Source of the DNA: Desulfotignum sp.
GTDB lineage: Bacteria > Desulfobacterota > Desulfobacteria > Desulfobacterales > Desulfobacteraceae
Length of the DNA stretch: 64,000 nt
Direction of reading: 5' to 3'
Assembly: GCA_011390335.1 (NCBI GenBank)
Contig: JAABSO010000014.1
Span: 28,681 to 92,680 of the forward strand
Part shown: positions 8,518-17,228 of the stretch, one piece after another
How the letters are laid out: each line of letters opens with the position of its first letter
Position numbering within the stretch: the stretch's first letter is position 1
Program-made: the position numbers and the translations under genes
Notes under the pieces: model-generated
What the model was told of the DNA's origin: nothing
What the model saw: the letters and a program-made list of their open reading frames with translations, nothing else
Databases searched by the model: none

Positions 8518-10449
8518 ATGGCGCGGTTAGAAACGCCTGAAGCCCTGGAAAGCTTCAGACAGGAAATATTATCCAGAAGAGATCCTGACAATCCCTGTGT
8601 GTCCATCTGTGCCGGTGCCGGGTGTGTGGCATCCGGAGCCGATGAGGTCATCGCTGCATTTCAAAAAGAGATCACGGACCAGGATCTGTCAGCACGTGTC
8701 TCCACTAAAGGCACCGGGTGCCCGGGATTCTGTGAGCAGGGGCCCATTGTGGTGATCTATCCCGAAGAGATCTGCTATCTCCAGGTTGCGGCAAAGGATG
8801 TGCCTGAAATTGTCGAACAGACCATCAAAAACAAACAGGTGGTGGAACGGCTGTGCTACCAGGATCCTGCAACCGGAGAGCGGGCGGTCAAAGAGTCGGA
8901 TATCTCCTTTTACAAAGCCCAGCAGCGCACGGTTTTGTGCAACAATATCAAGATAGATTCCAAAAGCATTGATGACTATATCGCTTTGGGCGGGTATGCC
9001 GCCCTTGCCAAAGCGTTAGGGCAGATGACCGACCTGGAAGTGTTAGAAGAGGTGAAAAAATCCAATATCCGGGGCCGTGGCGGGGCCGGCTTTCCCGCCG
9101 GCAGAAAATGGGAAGGTTCCAGAAATGCGGATGACCCGGTCAAATATGTGATAGTCAATGCAGATGAAGGAGATCCCGGGGCTTTCATGGACCGGGCGCT
9201 TCTGGAAGGCAATCCCCATTCCATCCTGGAGGGCCTGATCCTGGGCGGCTATGCTGTCAAAGCCCATGAAGGGTATTTTTATGTGCGCCAGGAATATCCC
9301 CTGGCAGTAAAAAATATCCACCTGGCCATTAAGCAGGCCGAAGAATATGGCCTTTTGGGTGAAAACATCCTGGGATCCGGCTTTGACTTCAAGGTGATTG
9401 TTCACCAGGGGGCAGGAGCGTTTGTGTGCGGAGAATCCACAGCGCTCATGACCTCCCTGGAAGGCAAGGCAGGGGAACCCAGACCCAAGTATGTCCGGTC
9501 CAATGTCAAAGGGTTGTGGGAAAAACCCTCGGTGCTCAACAATGTGGAGACCTGGGCCAATATTCCCCTGATCATCAACAACGGGGCTGACTGGTTCACT
9601 TCAGTGGGCACGGACAGCTCCAAGGGTACCAAGATCTTTTCTTTGGTGGGAAAGATCACCAATACCGGACTGGTGGAAGTGCCCATGGGCATGACCCTCA
9701 AAGAGATCATCTATGATATCGGCGGCGGTATTCCCAAAAAAAAGAAATTCAAGGCTGTCCAGACCGGCGGACCGTCCGGAGGATGTATTCCGGAACACCT
9801 GCTGGATCTGCAGGTGGGATTTGACGAGCTGACCAAGGCCGGCTCCATGATGGGGTCCGGCGGAATGATCGTCTTGGACGAAGACACCTGCATGGTGGAT
9901 GTGGCAAGGTATTTCATTGCGTTCCTCACCGATGAATCCTGCGGTAAGTGCGTGCCCTGCAGAGAGGGCCTGCGCCAGATGCACCGGATCCTGACCAACA
10001 TCACACAGGGAAAAGGAAAAAAAGGGGACATCGAACTGCTGGAGGAGTTGTCCGAAACCGCGGTGGAAGCTTCCTTATGCGCCCTGGGCAAAAGTGCGCC
10101 CAACCCGTTTTTAAGCACGCTGAAATATTTTCGGGATGAATATGAGGCCCATATTGACCACAAGCGCTGTCCGGCCCTGTCCTGCAAGCAATTGATTTCA
10201 TTTTACATTGATCCGGACAAGTGCACAGGCTGCGGCACCTGCCGCAAGCAGTGCCCGGTGGACGCCATAGACGGGGACAAAAAACTTATACACATCATTG
10301 ACCAGGACAAATGTACCCGGTGCGGCACCTGTTTTGAGGTGTGCCCGCCCAAATTTTCTTCCGTGATCAAACTGTCGGGCGAGCCGGTGCCGGACCCTGT
10401 GGCCCCGGAAGAGCGAACCATTCGAAAAAAGACAAAAGAGAAAGGTTAG
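8518..10449 (+). CDS. bamH: NuoF-like flavoprotein BamH
   Basis: 643 residues, longer than respiratory NuoF because of extensions at both ends. N-terminal thioredoxin-like [2Fe-2S] domain (CAGAGC ... GCPGFCEQGP); NuoF core with FMN/NADH-binding glycine-rich segments (GRGGAGFPAGRKW near 181 and NADEGDPGAFMDR near 214); [4Fe-4S] motif CGKCVPCREG ... CALG; and two C-terminal ferredoxin motifs, CTGCGTCRKQC and CTRCGTCFEVC. This is the layout of bifurcating NuoF-type subunits (HydB/NfnA-like). It probably oxidises NAD(P)H or ferredoxin in the Bam complex; the real donor cannot be read from sequence. AGGGGA precedes the ATG. Confidence 0.92.
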   Translation: MARLETPEALESFRQEILSRRDPDNPCVSICAGAGCVASGADEVIAAFQKEITDQDLSARVSTKGTGCPGFCEQGPIVVIYPEEICYLQVAAKDVPEIVEQTIKNKQVVERLCYQDPATGERAVKESDISFYKAQQRTVLCNNIKIDSKSIDDYIALGGYAALAKALGQMTDLEVLEEVKKSNIRGRGGAGFPAGRKWEGSRNADDPVKYVIVNADEGDPGAFMDRALLEGNPHSILEGLILGGYAVKAHEGYFYVRQEYPLAVKNIHLAIKQAEEYGLLGENILGSGFDFKVIVHQGAGAFVCGESTALMTSLEGKAGEPRPKYVRSNVKGLWEKPSVLNNVETWANIPLIINNGADWFTSVGTDSSKGTKIFSLVGKITNTGLVEVPMGMTLKEIIYDIGGGIPKKKKFKAVQTGGPSGGCIPEHLLDLQVGFDELTKAGSMMGSGGMIVLDEDTCMVDVARYFIAFLTDESCGKCVPCREGLRQMHRILTNITQGKGKKGDIELLEELSETAVEASLCALGKSAPNPFLSTLKYFRDEYEAHIDHKRCPALSCKQLISFYIDPDKCTGCGTCRKQCPVDAIDGDKKLIHIIDQDKCTRCGTCFEVCPPKFSSVIKLSGEPVPDPVAPEERTIRKKTKEKG

Positions 10450-10455
10450 GTCATC

Positions 10456-11073
10456 ATGGGTGATATACAATTTGAGATCGATGGGCAAACCGTGACAGCG
10501 GATTCGGGCATGACCGTTCTGGAGGCCGCCCAGAAGGAAGGAATCTATATTCCCACCCTGTGTCACCATGAAAAACTGGAACCGTTCGGCGGATGCCGGC
10601 TGTGTATCGTGGAGGTGGAGGACCGGGGTTGGACAAAGTATGTGGTCTCCTGCGTATTTCCGGCGGCAAAGGATATCATTGTCAGAACCCGGTCTGAGAA
10701 GGTGGACCGGCTGCGCAAAACCATCATCGAGCTGCTCATGGCCCATGCACCGGATGCACCGGACCTTATGAAACTCGCCAAAGAATACAATGCTGATCCC
10801 AACCGGTATGAACGGGACGCATCTTTTTGCATCCATTGCGGCCTGTGTGTGCGGTACTGCGCAGAAGTGGCCGGCAAAAACGCCTTAGGGTTCGTGGACC
10901 GGGGAATCAACAAGGAGATCAGCTTTGTGCCGGAAATTGCGGCACAAGTGTGCAATGACTGCAAGGAATGTTTTCCCCTGTGCCCCACTTCCTATCTCCA
11001 GGCAGCCTTCGTTTACACCCAGGCCCTGTCATTTCCGGATGCCGTAAAAACGGGACAGTCAGCCGGAAAATAG
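10456..11073 (+). CDS. bamI: NuoG-like N-terminal iron-sulfur subunit BamI
   Basis: 205 residues, corresponding only to the N-terminal iron-sulfur part of NuoG. There is a [2Fe-2S] ferredoxin fold (C-x10-C-x2-C in CHHEKLEPFGGCRLC, later SCVFP), a His/Cys region, then CIHCGLCVRYC and CNDCKECFPLC for [4Fe-4S] clusters. It would wire BamG/BamH to BamE/F. Six bases separate it from bamH, and it ends the eight-gene bam block. Confidence 0.88.
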   Translation: MGDIQFEIDGQTVTADSGMTVLEAAQKEGIYIPTLCHHEKLEPFGGCRLCIVEVEDRGWTKYVVSCVFPAAKDIIVRTRSEKVDRLRKTIIELLMAHAPDAPDLMKLAKEYNADPNRYERDASFCIHCGLCVRYCAEVAGKNALGFVDRGINKEISFVPEIAAQVCNDCKECFPLCPTSYLQAAFVYTQALSFPDAVKTGQSAGK

Positions 11074-11099
11074 CCGGCTTTCAATAAGGATATAACCGG

Positions 11100-11936
11100 G
11101 TGGACAATAAAAAAAATACCCAGCACTTTACGGTATTCAAATGCCGGTCAAAATCCTGCGAACCGGTTCCCATGGAATTGATAGGGGAAGAGCCGTTTTT
11201 GATCCGCATTGAAGACAAGTCCTATTCCGTTGTCATGCGGACCCCGGGGAATGAAATCCGGCATGCTGCCGGATTCTGCTTAGGCGAAGGTCTGGTGAAC
11301 ACACCCGGGGATATTAAAACCATGGGATATGATGTTAACCTGGACCCCAATGTCATTGATGTCTGGCTCACACCGGAACGGCGGAGCAAAGTGGGCTATC
11401 TTCTCAAACGAAAAGGGTTTGTCAGCCAGACCAGCTGCGGTATCTGCGGCAAGGAGATGCTCAGAGACATTCAGTCGGCGGTGCAGCCGGCCCCGGACGG
11501 GTTCACCTTTTCCTTGCACCAGGCTTTTGGCTGTATTGCGGCATTGTCAAAAAATCAGAAATTTTACCAGCGCACCCGGGGCTCCCATGCAGCGTTGCTG
11601 TTTGGGAAAACAGGTGATATACTGGCCTTTGCAGAAGATGTGGGCCGGCACAACGCTCTGGACAAAGCCATTGGAAAGGCCTTTCTGGATCACACCCTGG
11701 ACCGGGCCCGGATCCTGGTGCTGTCCTCGCGGATCAGCTATGAACTGGTACAGAAAGCGGCCCGGGCACGTATCCCGGTGATGATATCCAATTCCCGGCC
11801 CACAGCCCTGGCTGCCCGGATGGGGGACTCACTGAATATGACCCTGGCTTTTCCTACAGGGAGTGAACAGCTCATGGTGGTGTGCGGGGAAAACCGGATT
11901 ATCCAGGATAATAACAACATACGGGTGACATCCTGA
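11100..11936 (+). CDS. fdhD: FdhD-type sulfurtransferase for Mo/W-bis-pyranopterin cofactor
   Basis: 278 residues from GTG 11100. FdhD takes sulfur from a cysteine desulfurase and inserts it into the molybdenum or tungsten cofactor of formate dehydrogenases. Family signs are the CxxC loop TSCGICGKE near residue 117, EDVGRHNALDKAIG near 180, and SSRISYELVQKAARARIP near 205. It follows bamI by 26 bases, in the same transcription unit as far as spacing can show. No formate dehydrogenase gene lies in the window, so the natural inference is that it matures the tungsten cofactor of BamB, though it may serve other enzymes. Confidence 0.9.
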   Translation: MDNKKNTQHFTVFKCRSKSCEPVPMELIGEEPFLIRIEDKSYSVVMRTPGNEIRHAAGFCLGEGLVNTPGDIKTMGYDVNLDPNVIDVWLTPERRSKVGYLLKRKGFVSQTSCGICGKEMLRDIQSAVQPAPDGFTFSLHQAFGCIAALSKNQKFYQRTRGSHAALLFGKTGDILAFAEDVGRHNALDKAIGKAFLDHTLDRARILVLSSRISYELVQKAARARIPVMISNSRPTALAARMGDSLNMTLAFPTGSEQLMVVCGENRIIQDNNNIRVTS

Positions 11937-11982
11937 AAAACAGGACAACCCCGGATATGAGCCAAATATTAAGGAGGAACCA

Positions 11983-12765
11983 TTGAAAATTCTGACAACT
12001 GTAAAAAAAGTCGTTGATGTGGAATTGAATATCCACGTGGAAAACGGCGCGATTGTGGAAAAAGGGCTGCAATATGTGATCAATGCCTGGGATGAAAATG
12101 CAGTGGAAGCTGCTGTTCAGCTCAAGGAGGCAAACAAGGCGGAAACCACCCTGGTATCTTTGGGCAGCGGAGACAATACCGATATTATCCGCAAATGCTA
12201 TGCCATGGGCATTGACAATGCGATTCACATCGATGATCCAGCCCTTGCAAAAGCCGATTCCCCCACCTTTGCAAAGGTCTTGCAAAAAGTGTATGAGGCA
12301 GGGGATTATGACCTGGTGATCGCCGGCAAACAGGCCCAGGACACGGACGCAGGCCAGGCCGGCATCATGCTGGGTGAGTTTTTGGGCATTCCCTGTGTCA
12401 GCAATGTGATCGAGATCAAAGTGACCGATGATACCCACATCCAGGTGTCCCGGCTGGGGGATGCAGGCACGGAAATCGTCGATGTGACCCTGCCTGCCGT
12501 GATAACGGTGAGTGACAGCATCAATGAACCCCGGCTGCCGGCCATGCGGGGCATCATGATGGCCAAGAAAAAGAAAATCACTGTCATGGACCTGGCCGGC
12601 CTTGGTACCTCTGTTGAAGAGATCGGGGGCACCGCACCCACATCCGGTATTGTGGAGTTCATGCCCACACAAAAACGCAAGGGTGGACAAAAGTTTGAAG
12701 GTGATCCGGCCGAGATAACCGCCCAGGTGGTGCAGCTGCTGGTAAATGAGGCAAAGGTTTTATAA
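11983..12765 (+). CDS. etfB: Electron transfer flavoprotein beta subunit (copy 1)
   Basis: 260 residues. The start is TTG at 11983, chosen because AAGGAGGA lies six to seven bases upstream and the protein then begins MKILTTVKKVVDVELNI, the normal EtfB N-terminus. Family features include NAWDENAVEAAVQLKE near 36 and AGKQAQDTDAGQAG near 109. With EtfA it would take electrons from acyl-CoA dehydrogenases of the lower benzoyl-CoA pathway. The next genes are etfA and a membrane oxidoreductase, suggesting electrons go to the quinone pool. Confidence 0.93.
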   Translation: MKILTTVKKVVDVELNIHVENGAIVEKGLQYVINAWDENAVEAAVQLKEANKAETTLVSLGSGDNTDIIRKCYAMGIDNAIHIDDPALAKADSPTFAKVLQKVYEAGDYDLVIAGKQAQDTDAGQAGIMLGEFLGIPCVSNVIEIKVTDDTHIQVSRLGDAGTEIVDVTLPAVITVSDSINEPRLPAMRGIMMAKKKKITVMDLAGLGTSVEEIGGTAPTSGIVEFMPTQKRKGGQKFEGDPAEITAQVVQLLVNEAKVL

Positions 12766-12859
12766 CCGGACGCGCTGACAATATGGCTGCCGTTTAAAGC
12801 GTGGACAAAAATACTTATAACAAATATCATACCCATATCAAATTGTAAGGATAGTGATT

Positions 12860-13819
12860 ATGACAAATATACTTGTAGTTGCAGATATCAAGCAGGGCGA
12901 CCTTAAGGGAAGCACTGCCGAACTGTTGTCAAAGGCCCGGGCCCTGGGTGCTGCCACCGCTGCTGTGGCCGTGGGCAGCAATGTGGCAGATCTGGCCCCC
13001 CAGCTGGCTGCGGCAGGATCAGATACCCAGTATATCGCCGATGACCCGTCTCTGGAGATTTTTTCCGCAGCCCCTTTTGCTGCGGCTGTGGTGGAAGCGG
13101 CCAAGGCGTTTTCCGCAGACATGGTCTGGTTCGGCTTTTCCGAAACCGGCAAGGCAGCAGCCCCCAGGGTGGCGGTGCAGCTGGAAGCAGCCTGTGCCAC
13201 TGAAATCATTGATGTGACCATGGACGGGGATGATCAGCATATCGTGCGGCCGGCCATTGCCAACAAGGTGCTCCAGAAGGTGAAAATCAACGTGCCCAAA
13301 CTGGTGGCGGTGGTGCGGGCCGGGGCCTTTGAGGCGGACCCGGAAGTGACCGGTACAGAAAACGTGGTCACCCTGGATCCCCCTGAAAAAGACATGGCTG
13401 CCGTGGTCAAAGAATTGATCTCGGATGCCTCCGGAGAGATCGATCTGGCTGATGCGGATATTGTGGTGTCTGTGGGACGGGGCGCCAAAGACCAGGCTGG
13501 TGTGGATCTGGTAAAAGATCTGGCGGATGACCTGGCCGCCGGATTCGGTTCCTCCCGGGCCATGGTGGATGCCGGGTTGATGGCCCACAACAAGCAGGTG
13601 GGCCAGACAGGAAAGATCGTTGCCCCGTCTTTGTATGTGGCTGTGGGCATTTCCGGCGCTATCCAGCATCTGGCAGGCATGAACGGCGCCAAGGTGATTC
13701 TGGCGGTGAATAAGGATCCGGAAGCACCGATTTTTAATGTGGCGGATTTTGGGATTGTCGGGGACCTGTTTGATGTGGTACCATTGCTCAAGGAAGAAAT
13801 TAAAAAAATACGGGCCTGA
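12860..13819 (+). CDS. etfA: Electron transfer flavoprotein alpha subunit (copy 1)
   Basis: 319 residues from ATG 12860, placed eight bases after AAGGAT; a GTG two codons upstream is too close to that site. The C-terminal FAD domain is clear (SVGRGAKDQAG near 207, SSRAMVDAG near 231, VGISGAIQHLAGM near 264, AVNKDPEAPIF near 285). It partners EtfB at 11983-12765, 94 bases upstream. That gap (12766-12859) shows no gene or clear promoter. Confidence 0.93.
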   Translation: MTNILVVADIKQGDLKGSTAELLSKARALGAATAAVAVGSNVADLAPQLAAAGSDTQYIADDPSLEIFSAAPFAAAVVEAAKAFSADMVWFGFSETGKAAAPRVAVQLEAACATEIIDVTMDGDDQHIVRPAIANKVLQKVKINVPKLVAVVRAGAFEADPEVTGTENVVTLDPPEKDMAAVVKELISDASGEIDLADADIVVSVGRGAKDQAGVDLVKDLADDLAAGFGSSRAMVDAGLMAHNKQVGQTGKIVAPSLYVAVGISGAIQHLAGMNGAKVILAVNKDPEAPIFNVADFGIVGDLFDVVPLLKEEIKKIRA

Positions 13820-13854
13820 GCGCCCCAACCCCAAAATTTGTGCATGAGGTAGAG

Positions 13855-15957
13855 ATGAGTCCCCTGTTTATGACGCTTGTACTTGCGGTGGGTCTGGCCA
13901 TTTTCGGCCGGACCATGTATCAGAGAATCCTTTTGTTGATGGCCCTGGAACCAGCTGACCGGTTCAACCATATCAAAGACCGGCTGAAAAACATGGTGGT
14001 CATTGCATTGGGCCAGAAACGCCTGGTGGGGCGGAAAAAAGAGCGGGCATCCGGGATCATGCATGCCCTGATATTTTGGGGATTTTGTGTGCTGCTTATC
14101 AGGTCCATCACCCTTTACGGCGAAGGCTATGTCCATGGATTCCAGCTGCCGCTGCTGGGGGAATCCTCCATCCTGGGGTACCTTTACCTGACATTGAAGG
14201 ATGTCATGGAAGGTATTGTCCTTATCATGGTGATCTATGCCTTTTACCGCCGCATGGTGGTCAAACCGCCCCGGCTCCACAACACCTGGGAAGCCTATCT
14301 GGTACTGGGTCTCATCGGGGTATTGATGGTATCGGACCTGCTGTATGACGGGGCCCGTTTCATGCTCATCACCGCCCACGGCAATCCAGGAGACCTGCAT
14401 TATTTTAATAACCCGACATTCGGTCAGGAATTTCTCTGGACGCCGGTAACGATTGCGGCCGGGAATGTGATATCAGGGTTTTCCCCTGTGGGGCTGGAAC
14501 GGGTCATGGTGCTGATGTTCTGGGTCCATATCATCACCCAGCTCACCTTTTTGAACCTTCTGCCCCTGGGCAAGCATTTTCATGTCATCACCTCACTGCC
14601 CAATGTGTTCCTTAAACACCTGGGCTATCCCCATGAAAAGATCAAGCTGCTGGATCTGGAGGATGAATCGGTATGGGAGGACGAGACTTTAGGTGTCAAC
14701 CATCTGCACCAGCTCAACTGGAAACAGGGGCTGGATCTTTACACCTGCACCGAGTGCGGCAGGTGCAAAGAGGTGTGTCCCACCTATGTCACGGACAAGC
14801 CGCTGAACCTGCATGATTTCAACGACACCCTCAAGGCGGAGCTTTACGCCAATGCCGACAACCTGATCCTTCGGGCCAAACTGGCCAAAACTTTGACCGG
14901 AGATGCCGAAGCTGATGCCAAAACCAAGGAAAAGATGGCGGTGTTCAAACCTGAAAAAGCCCTGGTGGGAGAGGTCATCGCTTTGGATACCCTGTGGGCC
15001 TGTACCACCTGCCGGGCCTGTGAACAGGTGTGTCCTGTGACCATCGAGCATGTGCCCCGGATCATTGCCCTGCGCCAGGGCCAGACCCTGATGCAGGGAG
15101 AATATCCTGAAGAACTCAACACCGCCTTCAAGGGCCTGGAACGTAACGGCAACCCCTGGGGTATCGGGTATGACAAGCGGGCTGACTGGGCTGAGGGCCT
15201 GGATGTCAAGCTCATGGCTGACCATCCGGATGCCGAATACCTGCTGTGGGTGGGGTGTGCCGGGTCATTTGATGACAGAACCCAGAAGGTGTCCAAGGCC
15301 CTGGTGAAAATTCTCAAGGCAGCAGGGGTGGATTTTGCCATCCTGGGCACCGAGGAAAAATGCACCGGTGATTTTGCCCGCAGGGCCGGTAACGAGATGA
15401 TGTACCAGATGATGGCCACCGAAAACATCGAGGTGTTGAACAGCTACAAGGTGAAAAAGATCATTGCCGCCTGTCCCCACTGCCTGAACACCCTGAAGCA
15501 TGACTATCCCCAGATGGGGGGCCACTATGAGGTGATCCACCACACGGATTTCATCAACCAGCTGATTACGGACGGTAAAATCAGGGTGAAAAAATCTTTG
15601 GCAGGTGTGCTCACCTACCATGATCCCTGCTACCTGGGCCGGTACAATGAGATCTATGATGCCCCCAGATCCATTCTGGGCGGCCTGTCCAACCAGGGCC
15701 TGTCCGAGCTGCCCCGCCACGGAACGGAAAGTTTCTGCTGCGGTGCCGGCGGGGGGCGTATGTGGATGGAGGAAACCATCGGAACCCGCATCAATGTGGA
15801 GCGCTCAAAAGAGATCGTGGCTGAAAAAGCGGAAACCGTGGCAGTGGGCTGCCCCTTCTGCCTGACCATGATCGAGGACGGCATGAAGGAACTGGACAAG
15901 GATGAACAGGTAAAAACCAGGGATATCGCCGAACTGGTGGCAGAACATCTCGCTTAG
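13855..15957 (+). CDS. Membrane-bound ETF:(mena)quinone oxidoreductase-like protein (NarI-like domain fused to HdrD-like domain)
   Basis: About 700 residues. The N-terminal third has several hydrophobic segments (LFMTLVLAVGLAIFG, LIFWGFCVLLIRSITLY, VLGLIGVLMVSDLLY, VLMFWVHIITQLTFLNLL) with His residues, as in NarI-type haem b subunits. The rest is HdrD-like: ferredoxin motifs CTECGRCKEVC and CTTCRACEQVC, then two CCG domains. The first carries CTGD instead of CC, the second has CCGAGGGRMW. Proteins of this architecture beside etfBA are known as EMO, which oxidises reduced ETF and reduces menaquinone. ATG 13855 has GAGGTAGAG just upstream; a GTG at 13840 is possible. Confidence 0.85.
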   Translation: MSPLFMTLVLAVGLAIFGRTMYQRILLLMALEPADRFNHIKDRLKNMVVIALGQKRLVGRKKERASGIMHALIFWGFCVLLIRSITLYGEGYVHGFQLPLLGESSILGYLYLTLKDVMEGIVLIMVIYAFYRRMVVKPPRLHNTWEAYLVLGLIGVLMVSDLLYDGARFMLITAHGNPGDLHYFNNPTFGQEFLWTPVTIAAGNVISGFSPVGLERVMVLMFWVHIITQLTFLNLLPLGKHFHVITSLPNVFLKHLGYPHEKIKLLDLEDESVWEDETLGVNHLHQLNWKQGLDLYTCTECGRCKEVCPTYVTDKPLNLHDFNDTLKAELYANADNLILRAKLAKTLTGDAEADAKTKEKMAVFKPEKALVGEVIALDTLWACTTCRACEQVCPVTIEHVPRIIALRQGQTLMQGEYPEELNTAFKGLERNGNPWGIGYDKRADWAEGLDVKLMADHPDAEYLLWVGCAGSFDDRTQKVSKALVKILKAAGVDFAILGTEEKCTGDFARRAGNEMMYQMMATENIEVLNSYKVKKIIAACPHCLNTLKHDYPQMGGHYEVIHHTDFINQLITDGKIRVKKSLAGVLTYHDPCYLGRYNEIYDAPRSILGGLSNQGLSELPRHGTESFCCGAGGGRMWMEETIGTRINVERSKEIVAEKAETVAVGCPFCLTMIEDGMKELDKDEQVKTRDIAELVAEHLA

Positions 15958-16010
15958 AAAGCCGGGACAGTCAGACTAACAGACAAAAAATAAACAAAAT
16001 ACAGAAACAC

Positions 16011-16052
16011 ACAGGCAAAACAAAGATGTAATCCCGTCTTTGTTTTGCCTGT
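16011..16052 (+). terminator. Perfect 16-bp hairpin between the bam/etf block and the adh gene
   Basis: ACAGGCAAAACAAAGA (16011-16026) is exactly complementary to 16037-16052 across a 10-base loop. No run of T follows, so it is not a textbook rho-independent terminator. It may be a processing site, an mRNA 3'-end stabiliser or a weak terminator. It ends 22 bases before the ATG of the next gene, close to its ribosome-binding site. Confidence 0.5.
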
Positions 16053-16074
16053 ATTTGTATCCAGGGAGGTATCC

Positions 16075-17196
16075 ATGCAGTATCATATGCCGTCACGGCT
16101 GTATTTCGGACCAGGACAGATCCAGAAGCTTTCAACGGTTATTACGGCAAAAAATCCGGTCCTGGTGACGGACAAGGGCGTGGTCCGGGCCGGGCTTGTG
16201 GCACCGGTGCTGGACCAGCTGGGAAAGATCCCGGTATATGACAGCATCGAAGCAAACCCCAAATCCGATACCATCAACAAAATCGCTGCTGAACTGCGGC
16301 GGCAAAAGCCGGATCTTGTGATCGGCCTGGGGGGCGGCAGTCCTCTGGATGCGGGAAAAGCCCTGGCCCTGCTGGCCACCAATCCGGGAAATATCCAGGA
16401 CTATGAAGGCAAAGAAAAATATGCAGTTGATCCCCTGCCGTTTGTGGCCATTCCCACCACCTGCGGTACCGGATCAGAGGTCACCTGGGTATCGGTGATA
16501 ACCGATGTGGACCGCAAATTCAAGATGAGCATCAAGGGGCCGAAGCTGTATCCGGCTGTATCCATTGTGGATCCGGATCTCATAGCCACTCTGCCTGCAC
16601 CCATGATCGCGGCCACCGGCCTGGATGCTTTGACCCATGCTGTGGAAGCCTATCTGGCAAAGCCTGCCACCCTGATCACCGATACCCATGCAGTAAAGGC
16701 GGTGGGACTGATCCTGGGATCCATTGAAAAGGCCTTTGCCGAGATCCAGAACAATGCCCGGCAAAGAGAAAATCTCATGTACGGTTCCATGGTGGCCGGC
16801 CTGGCATTCGGCAATGCCGATGTCACAGGGGTGCACTGCATTTCCGAGTCCATCGGAGCTTTGTATGATATTCCCCATGGGGTGGCCAATGCCATGTTCC
16901 TGCCCCATGTTCTGGATTACAACCTGCCGGCCTGCACACAAAAAATGGCAGTCCTGGCCCGGACCACCGGCATTGATGCCGCATCCGATGACCAGGCAGC
17001 AAAAATCTTCATTCAGAAAATCAAAGGCCTGTCAAAGGCCCTGGAGATTCCAACGTTCAGCGACCTGCATATCGGATCTGACCAGTTTTCCCTGATTGCC
17101 GACATGTCCTGTAAGAACAATTCCAATGCATCCAATCCCAGGGACCTGGATTCTGCCGACTACCGGAACATCCTGGAAGCCGCTCTTGGGGCGTAA
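16075..17196 (+). CDS. Iron-containing alcohol dehydrogenase family protein
   Basis: 373 residues from ATG 16075, after a strong AGGGAGG. Group III (Fe-dependent) alcohol dehydrogenase fold: NAD(P)-binding GLGGGSPLDAGKA near 89, conserved TTCGTGSEVTWVSVITD near 130, metal ligands expected at Asp/His in GLDALTHAVEA and His in VTGVHCISES and YDIPHGVANAM. It oxidises or reduces an unidentified alcohol, hydroxyacid or semialdehyde. It is grouped with an acyl-CoA dehydrogenase and ETF, so a role near the lower benzoyl-CoA or a related acyl-CoA pathway is inferred. Confidence 0.85.
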   Translation: MQYHMPSRLYFGPGQIQKLSTVITAKNPVLVTDKGVVRAGLVAPVLDQLGKIPVYDSIEANPKSDTINKIAAELRRQKPDLVIGLGGGSPLDAGKALALLATNPGNIQDYEGKEKYAVDPLPFVAIPTTCGTGSEVTWVSVITDVDRKFKMSIKGPKLYPAVSIVDPDLIATLPAPMIAATGLDALTHAVEAYLAKPATLITDTHAVKAVGLILGSIEKAFAEIQNNARQRENLMYGSMVAGLAFGNADVTGVHCISESIGALYDIPHGVANAMFLPHVLDYNLPACTQKMAVLARTTGIDAASDDQAAKIFIQKIKGLSKALEIPTFSDLHIGSDQFSLIADMSCKNNSNASNPRDLDSADYRNILEAALGA

Positions 17197-17228
17197 CCTT
17201 CCCGGGAACACACAGCAAAGGAATGGGT

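Noticed and set aside
13019..14400. Long minus-strand open frames opposite etfA and the membrane oxidoreductase (up to 388 codons)
   Set aside because: They lie antisense to well-supported genes and carry no domain; such frames are common opposite GC-rich coding sequence.
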